From contig NZ_VLIY01000009.1 of NCBI RefSeq assembly GCF_007489285.1, positions 150,773 to 214,772 on the forward strand: 64,000 nucleotides of DNA, given 5' to 3'. The DNA comes from Skermania sp. ID1734 (lineage in GTDB: Bacteria; Actinomycetota; Actinomycetes; Mycobacteriales; Mycobacteriaceae). The notes beneath the pieces were generated by a model. That model had not been told where the DNA came from. It saw only the letters and a program-made list of their open reading frames with translations, and searched no databases. Shown here piece by piece: positions 43,902-52,774 of this stretch (the stretch's first letter is position 1; every line of letters starts with the position of its first letter). A program made the position numbers and the translations under genes.

Positions 43902-44951
43902 ATGGACGGTTTTCTGCTGGCGCGGCCGCACAGCGTGGTGCGCGCACAAGGCCGTCGCGCGCAGTTTCACCACCCGGCCGACGCGCTGAAAACGGATGCC
44001 GACGTCATCGTGGGCGCGCTGCCGTTCGACCCCGCCGCACCGGCCGCCTTGTTCGTCCCTGAGCGCTGGCAGCAGCACGCGGGACCGTGGCGTCCCGAGC
44101 CGGCCACGCTTCCCCCGGTCACGCTGGGTGCGGAAATCCCTTCGCCAGCCGAACACGTCGACCGCGTCACCAAGCTGATCAAGCTGATCGGGGAGGGCAA
44201 ACTGCAGAAGGTGGTGGCCGCGCGAGCTGTACAGGTGACCGCGACGGAGCCGATCCGACCGCTGCAGTTAGCCGCCGCGCTCAACGCCCGGCACCAGCGG
44301 GCCAACACATTCGCCGTGACGGTCGACGGAGGGACGCTCGTCGGCGCGAGTCCGGAGGTGCTGGTCAGCCGTCGGGGCGACACGGTGCAACTGTGTCCGC
44401 TGGCGGGCACCGCGCCGCGCCACGCGGACCCGGCGGACGACCGCGCCGAGGCCGAAGAACTGCTCGCCTCGTCGAAGAACCTCGCCGAGCACGCCTTCGT
44501 TGTCGACTGGATCCGAGAGCGTCTTGCACCGGTGTGCCGGGAGCTGTCGGTGCCGGATCGTCCCGAACTCACCGGCACCGCCGAGGTGTGGCATCTGGCC
44601 ACGCCCATTCACGGCGTTTTGGACGCTCCCGCGCTGACTGCCCTCGAGTTGGCGGTCCTGCTGCAACCCACCCCCGCTGTCTGCGGCACGCCGACCGAGT
44701 TGGCACTGCAGACCATTCGCGACACCGAGGGCGACCGTGGGTTCTACGGCGGGGCGGTCGGCTGGTGTGATCGCGCGGGCGACGGCGATTGGATAGTCGC
44801 CATCCGCTGCGCGACGATCGCCGCGGGCGGGCGCTCGGCCACCGCGTATGCGGGCGGCGGCATCGTGGCCGCATCCGACCCGGTCGGCGAACTTGACGAG
44901 ACCACCGCCAAGTTCGCAACACTGCTCGGCGCATTCGGCCTGCACGCGTAG
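43902..44951 (+). CDS. Isochorismate synthase (EntC/MenF-like)
   Basis: The 349-residue enzyme belongs to the chorismate-utilising family. It has GKLQKVVAARAVQVT, FAVTVDGGTLVGASPEVLVSRRGDTVQLCPLAGTAPRH, SKNLAEHAFVVDWI, HLATPIHG and TPAVCGTPTELAL, then GFYGGAVGWCD and CATIAAGGRSATAYAGGGIVAASDP. The GTAPRH and AGGGIV segments bind Mg and product. It converts chorismate to isochorismate for menaquinone or siderophores. No other gene of either pathway is near, so the end product is unresolved. Confidence 0.85.
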   Translation: MDGFLLARPHSVVRAQGRRAQFHHPADALKTDADVIVGALPFDPAAPAALFVPERWQQHAGPWRPEPATLPPVTLGAEIPSPAEHVDRVTKLIKLIGEGKLQKVVAARAVQVTATEPIRPLQLAAALNARHQRANTFAVTVDGGTLVGASPEVLVSRRGDTVQLCPLAGTAPRHADPADDRAEAEELLASSKNLAEHAFVVDWIRERLAPVCRELSVPDRPELTGTAEVWHLATPIHGVLDAPALTALELAVLLQPTPAVCGTPTELALQTIRDTEGDRGFYGGAVGWCDRAGDGDWIVAIRCATIAAGGRSATAYAGGGIVAASDPVGELDETTAKFATLLGAFGLHA

Positions 44952-44967
44952 CGCCGCGCGCCTCCCC

Positions 44968-45026
44968 CGTGGAAGCAGGGGACCTCTACTAGCGTTGACG
45001 TGCAGTCGGGGAACCCCGCTTCCGCC
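44968..45026. repeat. 59-bp imperfect palindrome, family member 2
   Basis: The left arm 44968-44990 (GGAAGCAGGGG inside) and right arm 45004-45026 (CCCCGCTTCCGCC at its end) face each other across a 13-base centre containing GTTGACG. The layout and length equal the element at 11091-11149, with which it shares most bases. It lies between the isochorismate synthase and DUF2613 genes. Confidence 0.65.
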
Positions 45027-45071
45027 GGTGGTACGTTGAACCGCAGCCGTCTCGACCTATTGGAGCCGTAG

Positions 45072-45242
45072 ATGAAGTTTCTTGCCCCCGGTATTGCGAG
45101 TGCTGTCGTCGGCGCGATTGTGGGAGTGGGCATCGTCATCGGAGTGACCGCGGCGCTGCAAGACAACACTCGGCCGCAGATCGACCGCAGCGGCAACGCG
45201 CCGTCGTCGCTGTTGGGGCAGGTTGAGTACGGCAGTCGCTGA
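45072..45242 (+). CDS. DUF2613 small membrane protein before aftD
   Basis: The 56-residue product (MKFLAPGIASAVVGAIVG at its start) has one membrane or signal-anchor helix and ends in the conserved LLGQVEYGSR. It corresponds to the small gene Rv0236A, placed before aftD in mycobacteria. Its end overlaps the start of aftD by 20 bases, so the two are coupled in translation. No function is established. The ATG at 45072 is the only reasonable start. Confidence 0.75.
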   Translation: MKFLAPGIASAVVGAIVGVGIVIGVTAALQDNTRPQIDRSGNAPSSLLGQVEYGSR

Positions 45243-48200
45243 TCGTCCGGCGCCTGTCGTTTCGGTAGCTGCACCCGCGCCTGTCCTCGCGACTGCGCCT
45301 CTCGGTCGACGTTGGTTTTACGCGAGCCTTGCTGCGTGTTTTCTGCTGGCCTTCGGGCAGTCGCCCGGACTGATCGTCGCTGACACGAAATACGACCTGT
45401 CCCAAAACCCGATCGGTTTCCTCGCTCGCGCCGCGCACCTGTGGACCAGCCAGGCGACCTTTGGCCAGGTTCAGAACCAGGCTTACGGCTACTTCTTTCC
45501 ACACGGCGCGTTCTTCGCGCTCGGGCAGGTGCTGGGAGTGCCGTCCTGGATCACCCAGCGAGTGTGGTGGGCGCTGCTGCTGTTCGCTGGATTCTGGGGA
45601 ATCATCCGACTGGCGGAGGCGCTGAGCATCGGCAGCCGAGGTTCGCGGATTCTCGCGGCCGTTGTCTTTGTGCTGTCCCCGCGGGTGCTGACGACGCTGG
45701 GCTCGATCTCGTCGGAAACGCTGCCGATGATGCTGGCGCCGTGGGTGCTGCTGCCGGTAATCCGGGCGTTCGCGGAGCCGGAGCGTCCACTACGGGTCTA
45801 CGCAGCGCGCAGCGCCGTTGCGGTCGGATTGATGGGCGCCGTCAATGCCGTCGCCACCCTGGCGGGCTGCCTGCCGGCGGTGATCTGGTGGGCGGCGCAT
45901 CGCCCGAACCGTCGGTGGCTGCGGTTCACCGCCTGGTGGGCGCCCTGCGTTCTGCTCGCGACCGCGTGGTGGTTGGTGCCGCTGTTACTGCTCGGCAAGG
46001 TCAGTCCGCCGTTTCTGGACTACATCGAATCTTCGGGCGTGACCACCCAATGGGCGTCACTGATCGAGGTGTTGCGCGGCACCGATAGTTGGACGCCGTT
46101 CGTGTCCCCGGAACGCATCGCCGGGGCGGTGCTGGTCACTCAACCGGCGGCCGTGCTGGCGACGGGGGTGCTTGCAGGGGCGGGAATCGCGGGACTGGCC
46201 ATGCGGGCGATGCCGGCGAAGGGGCGACTGGCCACAATCCTGTTCATCGGTCTGGCCGGGCTCACCGCCGGGTATGTCGGCGAACTGGGCTCCCCGATCG
46301 CGGACTCGGTGCGGCTGTTCCTCGACTCGGGCGGGGCCCCGCTGCGCAACGTGCACAAGCTCGAACCCTTGATCCGGTTGCCGTTGGTGCTCGGTCTGGC
46401 GCACCTTCTCGCGCGGGTGCCGTTGCCGGCGTCGGTGCCGTTTCGAACCTGGCGGCGCGCCTTCGCCCATCCGGAGCGCAACCCGATGGTGGCAGTCACC
46501 GGCCTCATCCTGGTGGCGCTTGCCATGGCGAGCGCGCTGGCCTGGACCGGGGCGCTCGCACCCCGCGGCGCGTACAAGCAGGTGCCCCAGTACTGGCAGG
46601 ACGCGGCGAACTGGCTGCACGAGCACGCCAACGGGCAACGCGCGCTGGTCGTCCCCGGCGCGCCGTTCGGCAGCCAGGTGTGGGGCCTGACTCGCGACGA
46701 GCCGTTGCAGGCGCTGGCTTCGACGCCGTGGGCCGTGCGTGATGCCATTCCGCTCAACCCGCCCGGCACGATCCGGGCGATGGACTCGGTGCAGCGGTTG
46801 TTCGCCGATGGGCGTCCGTCCGCCGCGCTGGCTTCGACGCTGCTGCAGCAGGGCATCGGTTATCTCGTGGTGCGCAACGACCTGGACCCCGAGACTTCCC
46901 GCTCCGCTAGACCGATGCTGGTGCATCAAACACTGGACTACTCACCAGGTTTGGCGCAGGTAGCCACCTTCGGTGATCCCATTCGGCCGCGCCGCGGTGA
47001 CGGGCTCGTCTACGACAGTGATTTGCGCCCCGCGTATCCGGCGATTCAGATCTACCGGGTCGGTCCCCCAGATGCCCGACCGTCGAACCCCTACACCGTG
47101 CCGCTGACGAGCGTTCCGGTGGTTCAGGGCGGTCCTGAGTCGCTCATTCAGGTGGATCCCCAAGGGCCAGTGATTCTTTCCGGTGACGCCTCGAATGCGG
47201 GTTTGCCGCTGCATGACCTGACTGTCACCGATACCCCGATGGACCGCGAGACCGACTTCGGCAAGGTCGACGATCACAATTCCGCCCTGCGCGCGCCCGG
47301 CGACCCGCGGCGGACGCACAACTTAGTGGCCGACTATCCGGTGTACGGCGAGCACCTCGTGGAAGGCCAGTGGAGCGGCGGCCGGGTCAGCGTGTCGAGT
47401 TCGGCGGCCGACGCGACGCAGCTCGGTGGCACTGCGCCCGGCGCCAGCGCCGCCGCCGCGGTGGACGGTGATCCGGCGACGGCGTGGCTCAGCAACGGCC
47501 TGGAAAGCGCTGTGGGGCAATGGCTGCGGATAGATCTCGATCATCCGATCAGCGCCGGTACGGTCACCGTGACCACGAGCGCGGCAGCGATCGGAACGCC
47601 GGTCAAATGGCTGGAGATCGAAACCGCCAACGGCTCGGCCGCGGCGCGAATTACGAAGCCGGGCAAGCCGGTCACGATTGCGTTGCCGGGCGGCCGCACC
47701 GGCTGGGTGCGCATCGTGGCAATGGCAACCGAAGACGGCTCTGCAGGCAGCCAATTCGGCATCAGCGAGGTAGCAGTCACCGACTTCTCACATCGCGACC
47801 ACCCAGCACCCGTCCCGATCCGGTTCCGAACCGTGCTGCCGCCGACCCCGCCGGGCGCCACCGTCGCCGGATGGCTGCTCGCACAGGAATTGCCCGGTCG
47901 CCCAGCGTGTTACGACTCCCCTGATCGAGTGCGCTGCAACAACGGGTTGGCGTTGGCGCCGGAGGACATCGGAACCTTTCAGCGCACGTTGTCAGTTCCC
48001 GCGTCGACATCGGTGACCCCGCAGTTGACGGTGCGACCCCGGCAAGGGCCGGACCTGGAGGCGTTGCTCACCCAGCCGCGGCAACCCGTCGCCCGCGGGC
48101 AGGCGGATGTGGGCGACCCGCGCGGGTCGGCGCTGGCCGCCACCGACGGTGACCCCCGAACTTCTTGGACTGCACCACAATCTGTGGTGACGAAGCCGGG

Positions 48201-49485
48201 CGCGGCGCTGCCCACGCTAACCATCGAGCTGCCCGAACCAGTCACCGTCACCGGCCTGCGCGTGACACCGAGCAAGGGCATGCTGCCGGCGCACCCGACC
48301 GAAATTTCGGTGAACCTCGGGGACGGACCCCAGCTGCGCAAGGTCGACGCTGGACGAATCACGCTGCACCCGCACCGCACTGACCGTATCGAGTTGAGCC
48401 TGGTCAGTTGGAAGCCCGTGCTCGATCAGACACTGCTCGGCTTCACCCAGGTCGACCCGCCCGGTCTCGCGGAAGTCCAGGTGCTCGGACCGGGCGGGAA
48501 AGCAATTGGGACACAGTCGGACCCGAACCGGACGGTGACCATCGACTGCGCGCACGGCCCGGTCGTGCAGCTCGGCGGTCGTCAGGTGCACACAAGTGTC
48601 ACGGGAACTGTCAGTCAATTTCGTTCCGGTGCACCCCTTCCGGCGCGGGCCTGTGAGACCCCCCCGGTCCCGATGCCGGCTGGGCAGGTCGATGCAACGG
48701 TGCTGCCCGGCCCGTTGTTCACCGTGGATACGCTGCGGCTCGGCGCTGAGTCCGGCCCGGCGCCACCGGTGAAAACCTTTCCGGGCGTTGGCGTCTGGTC
48801 GGAAGACCATCGCGAACTCACGGTTGCCGGCAGCGATACCGAGCGGCTGTTGACCGTGCCGCAGAGCACGAACCCGGGCTGGCATGCTGTGGGTCCGGAT
48901 GGTCGTTCGCTGAAAGCTGTCGTCGTCAACGGCTGGCAGCAGGGCTGGCTGCTGCCAGCCGGGACGGCGGGCACGGTGACGCTGACGTACCCACTCGATC
49001 GCTGGTACCGGGCGGGGATCTTCGGCGGTCTCGTTCTGTTGTTGCCGTTGGCGCTGCTGGCGCTGGTCCGGGCAACCGGCGGTGCTGATGCGGATTCCGG
49101 TCCGCGTCCGTGGCGCAGCCGCGTGCTCGGCCTGATCGGCATCTGCGGTGTCGCCACCATCATTTCCGGGGTGGCGGGTCTCGTTGTCGCGGTGCTCATT
49201 GCCGCTATCGCTGCGGTATGGCGGCGCCCGGGGGTGTTGCCGGTGGTCGCGGGCGCGGGGGTCGTGGTGTCGGCGGCCGTGCTGTCGAAGGGGCCCTGGC
49301 GCGCGCCCGACGGCTACCTCGGGCACTCGCTGTGGGCTCAGCTGCCAGCGTTGATTGCCGTGGTGGCGGTGGGTGTCGCCGCACTTCCGGGAGCGTCGGT
49401 GCTGCCGAGGTTGGGTCCACCGATCCGTCGGTTGCTCTCCCACCGCTTGACGGCTCGGCGCACCGGTTCTTCGACCAACGCGTAG
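45223..49485 (+). CDS. aftD: Alpha-(1->3)-arabinofuranosyltransferase AftD
   Basis: The 1420-residue product matches AftD in length (about 1400) and layout. N-terminal membrane helices of GT-C type (about 20-430) are followed by a large periplasmic part with jelly-roll segments resembling carbohydrate-binding modules (ATAWLSNGLESAVGQWLRIDL and DPRTSWTAP regions). A C-terminal cluster of membrane helices (about 1250-1400) ends the protein. AftD adds arabinofuranose branches to arabinogalactan and lipoarabinomannan from decaprenylphosphoryl arabinose. The start is probably the TTG at 45223 (MSTAVADRP), inside the coupled DUF2613 gene. The last 148 bases overlap the convergent acyltransferase gene. 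Confidence 0.92.
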   Translation: MSTAVADRPAPVVSVAAPAPVLATAPLGRRWFYASLAACFLLAFGQSPGLIVADTKYDLSQNPIGFLARAAHLWTSQATFGQVQNQAYGYFFPHGAFFALGQVLGVPSWITQRVWWALLLFAGFWGIIRLAEALSIGSRGSRILAAVVFVLSPRVLTTLGSISSETLPMMLAPWVLLPVIRAFAEPERPLRVYAARSAVAVGLMGAVNAVATLAGCLPAVIWWAAHRPNRRWLRFTAWWAPCVLLATAWWLVPLLLLGKVSPPFLDYIESSGVTTQWASLIEVLRGTDSWTPFVSPERIAGAVLVTQPAAVLATGVLAGAGIAGLAMRAMPAKGRLATILFIGLAGLTAGYVGELGSPIADSVRLFLDSGGAPLRNVHKLEPLIRLPLVLGLAHLLARVPLPASVPFRTWRRAFAHPERNPMVAVTGLILVALAMASALAWTGALAPRGAYKQVPQYWQDAANWLHEHANGQRALVVPGAPFGSQVWGLTRDEPLQALASTPWAVRDAIPLNPPGTIRAMDSVQRLFADGRPSAALASTLLQQGIGYLVVRNDLDPETSRSARPMLVHQTLDYSPGLAQVATFGDPIRPRRGDGLVYDSDLRPAYPAIQIYRVGPPDARPSNPYTVPLTSVPVVQGGPESLIQVDPQGPVILSGDASNAGLPLHDLTVTDTPMDRETDFGKVDDHNSALRAPGDPRRTHNLVADYPVYGEHLVEGQWSGGRVSVSSSAADATQLGGTAPGASAAAAVDGDPATAWLSNGLESAVGQWLRIDLDHPISAGTVTVTTSAAAIGTPVKWLEIETANGSAAARITKPGKPVTIALPGGRTGWVRIVAMATEDGSAGSQFGISEVAVTDFSHRDHPAPVPIRFRTVLPPTPPGATVAGWLLAQELPGRPACYDSPDRVRCNNGLALAPEDIGTFQRTLSVPASTSVTPQLTVRPRQGPDLEALLTQPRQPVARGQADVGDPRGSALAATDGDPRTSWTAPQSVVTKPGAALPTLTIELPEPVTVTGLRVTPSKGMLPAHPTEISVNLGDGPQLRKVDAGRITLHPHRTDRIELSLVSWKPVLDQTLLGFTQVDPPGLAEVQVLGPGGKAIGTQSDPNRTVTIDCAHGPVVQLGGRQVHTSVTGTVSQFRSGAPLPARACETPPVPMPAGQVDATVLPGPLFTVDTLRLGAESGPAPPVKTFPGVGVWSEDHRELTVAGSDTERLLTVPQSTNPGWHAVGPDGRSLKAVVVNGWQQGWLLPAGTAGTVTLTYPLDRWYRAGIFGGLVLLLPLALLALVRATGGADADSGPRPWRSRVLGLIGICGVATIISGVAGLVVAVLIAAIAAVWRRPGVLPVVAGAGVVVSAAVLSKGPWRAPDGYLGHSLWAQLPALIAVVAVGVAALPGASVLPRLGPPIRRLLSHRLTARRTGSSTNA

Positions 49486-50633
49486 CTGGCCGAAGCCACC
49501 GGGATGGACAGCGCGACGGTCGCGACCAGCACGAAAACGAACGAGCCGTTGAACGGGATGATCCCGAAAACCGGAAAGACGGCGGCCAGCACCGCAAGGT
49601 GCCAAATGAAGATGCCGTAGGACCACCGGCCGATCGCCAGGCACAGCGGAGATTCGAGAATGCGATGCGTGCGGCGGGTTTCAGTGTCGTTGAGAATCAG
49701 TGGCGCTAGCAGCGCGAACCCGAGGATTGCGCCCAACAAGATCTTGACCGAAAACTGCCACGGCTCCGGATGCGTCAACCCGGCCGGGCCGGCCAGGTCG
49801 GTGGCGGACAGCAGAAACGCGACAACGGCGGTCGCTGCCATGTATCGCCGGTTGCCGGCGATCCGGCTGATGCGGCGCGCGTCGGTGGCGGCCAATTCGG
49901 CCAACAGCATTCCAGCGATGAACCAGGGCAGATAGCCGGGCAGCCAGTTGTCGGAGTGGATGGCGTCGGGGGTGGGGATCGGAATGAACGCCCAGCCGAG
50001 GCTGGCCGCAGCCAGGCCCATGAGTGCGGGGATGCGCCAGCGGGCCCGTCCGTCGCGTAGATACAGCAGCGCCACCGCAAGCACCGGCAGCGCTATGTAG
50101 AACGCGACCTCGACGGACAGGCTCCACATCTGCGTCAACCCGTTGGTGAGGGTGAGCGGCACGAACACCTGCACAAGCGACAGGTTTGCTGCCCACACCC
50201 GCCAGCCGGAACCGGCGCCGGGCAGCAGCGCCAGCACGATGCACACGACCACCCAGTACGCGGGCAGGATGCGGGCCGCGCGGTTGATCCAGTACCGCGA
50301 CAGCGACGGCGGCGCGCTGAGCCGCCGCGCGGCAAGTGCGTGTCCCCGCCACAGCAGGAATCCCGACAGGGCGAAGAAGACGGCGACAGCCATGTCGAAG
50401 CGTTCCCAGACGCGTCCGATGACCGGGGTCGCGGTCGCGCCGGTCTGAAAGGCGACGTGCGTCAGCAGCACGCCCAGCGCGGCGAACCCGCGCATGCCCT
50501 CGAGCGCGGGAACGAAGCCGCGTGATGTGGGCGTGGCGGGAGCGGAGCCTGCGGAGTGACCAGAAGGTGCGGGAGCGGAGCCCGCGGAGTGACCAGAAGG
50601 TGGGGGTGCGGCGTGCGGTGCGGTGCTGACCAT
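49338..50633 (-). CDS. Acyltransferase 3 membrane protein (Rv0228-like)
   Basis: The 431-residue protein is a ten-helix acyltransferase-3 enzyme. The conserved GMRGFAALGVLLTHVAF, with catalytic His, lies near residues 46-62; MWSLSVEVAFYIALP, GIFIWHLAVLAA and the end YALVEEPVRRAVKRW follow. It is thought to transfer acyl groups such as succinyl or acetyl to envelope glycans. The N-terminal tail contains two copies of PSGHSAGSAPA, encoded by a 33-bp tandem repeat. The ATG at 50633 gives the expected length. Its 3' end runs 148 bases into aftD on the opposite strand, and the stop at 49338 was checked in frame. Confidence 0.85.
   Translation of the reverse strand: MVSTAPHAAPPPSGHSAGSAPAPSGHSAGSAPATPTSRGFVPALEGMRGFAALGVLLTHVAFQTGATATPVIGRVWERFDMAVAVFFALSGFLLWRGHALAARRLSAPPSLSRYWINRAARILPAYWVVVCIVLALLPGAGSGWRVWAANLSLVQVFVPLTLTNGLTQMWSLSVEVAFYIALPVLAVALLYLRDGRARWRIPALMGLAAASLGWAFIPIPTPDAIHSDNWLPGYLPWFIAGMLLAELAATDARRISRIAGNRRYMAATAVVAFLLSATDLAGPAGLTHPEPWQFSVKILLGAILGFALLAPLILNDTETRRTHRILESPLCLAIGRWSYGIFIWHLAVLAAVFPVFGIIPFNGSFVFVLVATVALSIPVASASYALVEEPVRRAVKRWESNRRIGGPNLGSTDAPGSAATPTATTAINAGS
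50536..50601. repeat. 33-bp tandem repeat inside the acyltransferase gene
   Basis: Two adjacent 33-base units, 50536-50568 and 50569-50601, differ at one base (GGAGCGGAGCCTGCGG versus GGAGCGGAGCCCGCGG). In the minus frame each encodes PSGHSAGSAPA. Confidence 0.8.
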
Positions 50634-50762
50634 CTCAACCAGTGTGCCTAGCACCGCAACGACGCGCGCCTCGCGGGCACGTACACCAGAGGTATCCCGA
50701 CAGACTGTTACTGTCTGCCAGACGCGGTATGTGTGGTCGAGCTTGGGAGTAAAGGAGAACTC

Positions 50763-51974
50763 ATGGCAGCGCGCTCCGGGCGTTCTGGGTCCCAGCGGAC
50801 ACTGGCCCAGACCGGGTCCAAACGGGTGCTGGCCTTGGTTCTGGTTGCGCTCGGCGCATTGCTCATCGCCGCCGCGCTGATGATTGCCTTCTTCATGAAG
50901 CCCCGGCTCGAAAAGACGCCGCTGTCCTTGGAAGTCACCACCGTTTCGACCACGAAGTCGGCGGACACGATTGTGCCCGAGTCGATTACCTCGCCCACCG
51001 GCGCCGCGCAGGTCGACCACAACGTCCCCGTCGTGGTGCAGACGTTCATCACGGTCGAAGACCCCTCCGATGCGAACAAGATGACCCTGCAGGCGGGAAC
51101 CACGACGCGCCGGACCGACAAGCAGGGTGACACCGGCCTGCTCGACGCCACGGTCGACCGGGTGACCATTGACCGTAAGACCGGGATGCCGGTCGACGAC
51201 CCGGTCGGGACTATTCAGACCGAGGGCAACGCCCCCGGCGCCGAGGTGCAGCACACCGGGCTGCAGTACCGCTTCCCGTTCGGCACCGAGGAGAAGAGCT
51301 ACCCGTTCTTCGATGTCGATGCCCGCCAGTCGTTCCCGATCAACTTTGTCGAGAAGGCCGAAATCAACGGTCTGCCCGTCTATCACTTCGCCCAGAAGAT
51401 CGCCCCGGTGGACATGTCCACGGTGCCGGGTGTCGTCGGCGGCAAGCTGGCGCTCCCCGCCGAGAAGTGGGGCGTCGCGGGCGGTCCGCAGATCGTGACG
51501 ATGACGCGCTGGTACGCCAACGACCGCGACCTCTGGGTGGAGCCGAAGACCGGCACCATCGTCAAGGAGACGGACAACGAGAATCAGTACTTCGCGCGCA
51601 CCGCGGACAAGCCGGAAGTGACGTTGTTCAAGGCCAACCTGTCCTACGACGAGAACACGATCGAAGCGCAGATCAGCAAGGCCAAAGACGGCATCGACAA
51701 GCTGTCGCTGTATGGCCGCATCATCCCGATCGTGGTCGGCATCATCGGTGCGATTCTGCTGATCGTCGGCGTGCTGCTCGGCTTCCGCGGTGGTAGTACT
51801 GACCGGCCCGCCGCTCGGCGCCGCCCGGCCCCGTCCGGAACTCCGCAGTCCACCGCTACTCCGCCGCGGCCGGCACCGGCGGCACCGCAGGCGGAGCGGC
51901 CCCAGACTAGCCGGGATTGGACCACCGACAAGACCGAGGAGATCCCGGTCCACCGCGAGGAACCGCCTCAGTAG
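50763..51974 (+). CDS. DUF3068 (PorA-family) membrane protein, Rv0227c-like
   Basis: The 403-residue protein has one N-terminal membrane helix (about 29-55). A large extracytoplasmic domain with FPFGTEEKSYPFFDVDARQSFPINFVEKAEINGLPVYHF and MTRWYANDRDLWVEPKTGTIVKE follows. A second membrane helix (about 327-350) and a Pro-rich cytoplasmic tail end the protein. DUF3068 proteins are common in mycolate bacteria, and M. tuberculosis Rv0227c is essential as I recall; a porin role is named but not proven. AAAGGAG precedes the ATG at 50763. Its stop overlaps the vapC-like gene by seven bases. Confidence 0.85.
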   Translation: MAARSGRSGSQRTLAQTGSKRVLALVLVALGALLIAAALMIAFFMKPRLEKTPLSLEVTTVSTTKSADTIVPESITSPTGAAQVDHNVPVVVQTFITVEDPSDANKMTLQAGTTTRRTDKQGDTGLLDATVDRVTIDRKTGMPVDDPVGTIQTEGNAPGAEVQHTGLQYRFPFGTEEKSYPFFDVDARQSFPINFVEKAEINGLPVYHFAQKIAPVDMSTVPGVVGGKLALPAEKWGVAGGPQIVTMTRWYANDRDLWVEPKTGTIVKETDNENQYFARTADKPEVTLFKANLSYDENTIEAQISKAKDGIDKLSLYGRIIPIVVGIIGAILLIVGVLLGFRGGSTDRPAARRRPAPSGTPQSTATPPRPAPAAPQAERPQTSRDWTTDKTEEIPVHREEPPQ

Positions 51975-52321
51975 GCGCTGATTATCGGTGCGCCGAGGCG
52001 GTCGGCGAGCGCTGTGTACAAGGCTTCGCTGACGCGCACCGTTGGTTGCTGTTCCCATGCGCTGGACAGCAACTCGGGTATCGCATGACGGGTCATCGGC
52101 AATCGTGCCGCGGCCACCAGTGCGGCTGCAACGTCGTCGGTGCTGAGGTGACCCGTCCGGTTCAGATGGGTGAGCGCCGCGAATACCTCGGCGTCGAGGT
52201 GTGCCGGTGCGTGTAGCTGGGCGTTGCGCAGCCTATCGAGAGTCTCCCAGTCGATGTCTGTTCCTACGAGCAACTGGAGCACTACGGACGCGTCGACCAC
52301 GACAATGTTCTCCATGATCAT
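51968..52321 (-). CDS. VapC-like PIN toxin, C-terminally truncated
   Basis: The 117-residue product keeps the PIN core. VVVDASVVLQLL (Asp10) and HLDAEVFAAL (Glu45) give the first two metal ligands. The third position is Glu99 (RVSEALYTAL) rather than the usual Asp. The protein ends with GAPIISAY, so the fourth acidic residue (normally in a TxDxRL segment) is absent. It lies directly after vapB and stops within the end of the convergent DUF3068 gene. As a family member it should be an RNase toxin, but the missing ligand makes activity doubtful. The start at 52321 uses GGAGAA from a nearby duplication. Confidence 0.7.
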   Translation of the reverse strand: MIMENIVVVDASVVLQLLVGTDIDWETLDRLRNAQLHAPAHLDAEVFAALTHLNRTGHLSTDDVAAALVAAARLPMTRHAIPELLSSAWEQQPTVRVSEALYTALADRLGAPIISAY

Positions 52322-52334
52322 CGGTTCTCCATGA

Positions 52335-52547
52335 TCAGCGCTCTCCGCGAACGGCGTCGAGTGCGGCGAGTAGATCCGCTTGAGCGACGCGCTTGCTCGG
52401 GTCCGGCAGTTGCTCAAGCCATCTCGACATAGCGTGGCGCGCAAGGGAGTTGATGATTGCCTGCTGCGTGAGCGCCGAGATATTGAGTCCTTCAGCGCGC
52501 GCGTCCGCAGCTAAGTCATCCGGGAGATAGACATTCAATCTGGCCAT
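52335..52547 (-). CDS. VapB-like ribbon-helix-helix antitoxin
   Basis: The 70-residue product begins MARLNVYLPDDLAADARAEGLNISALTQQAI, the beta strand and helices of a CopG/ribbon-helix-helix DNA-binding domain. A short C-terminal tail (LEQLPDPSKRVAQADLLAAL) that would wrap the toxin follows. It precedes the vapC-like gene by 13 bases. Its ATG lies inside the first of five TACACACA repeats, which are the likely sites for self-regulation. An in-frame ATG six codons earlier exists, but the RHH start is normally at MARL. Confidence 0.8.
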   Translation of the reverse strand: MARLNVYLPDDLAADARAEGLNISALTQQAIINSLARHAMSRWLEQLPDPSKRVAQADLLAALDAVRGER

Positions 52548-52663
52548 ACACACATGCATACACACACCGAAAGGTCGGTCGGCTTACCGGGTATACACAC
52601 ATATGTACACACAGGGAGTAGTCTGTGGCCTCCGCCGACTATCCACACGCATATACACACATG
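52546..52663. repeat. Five TACACACA repeats at the vapB promoter
   Basis: TACACACA occurs at 52547, 52559, 52594, 52606 and 52654, so two pairs are each spaced by 12 bases and a single copy follows. Most are preceded by A and followed by T or C. The first overlaps the vapB start codon. Spacing of about one helical turn suits cooperative binding by an RHH dimer. Confidence 0.65.
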
Positions 52664-52774
52664 CGAAACCTGGTTAGGGTGACTCGTTGGCGCACCCGAG
52701 GCGGAGGGACATCAAGTGTTCAGGCACGATCGACGGGAGCTGCCGGCCATGGTGCGACGCGTCCGAGTGCGCAC

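Noticed and set aside
50733..50762. Longer start of the DUF3068 gene at a GTG
   Set aside because: AAAGGAG is placed correctly for the ATG at 50763 and would lie inside the coding region if the GTG were used.
52546..52663. CRISPR-like array
   Set aside because: The repeats are only about eight bases and the spacing is 12, 35, 12 and 48 bases. They overlap the vapB start, so operator sites are a better explanation.
52670..52774. Possible fluoride riboswitch before crcB
   Set aside because: I looked for the conserved crcB-motif stem and pseudoknot sequences and could not find them. The gap does not show a convincing fold.
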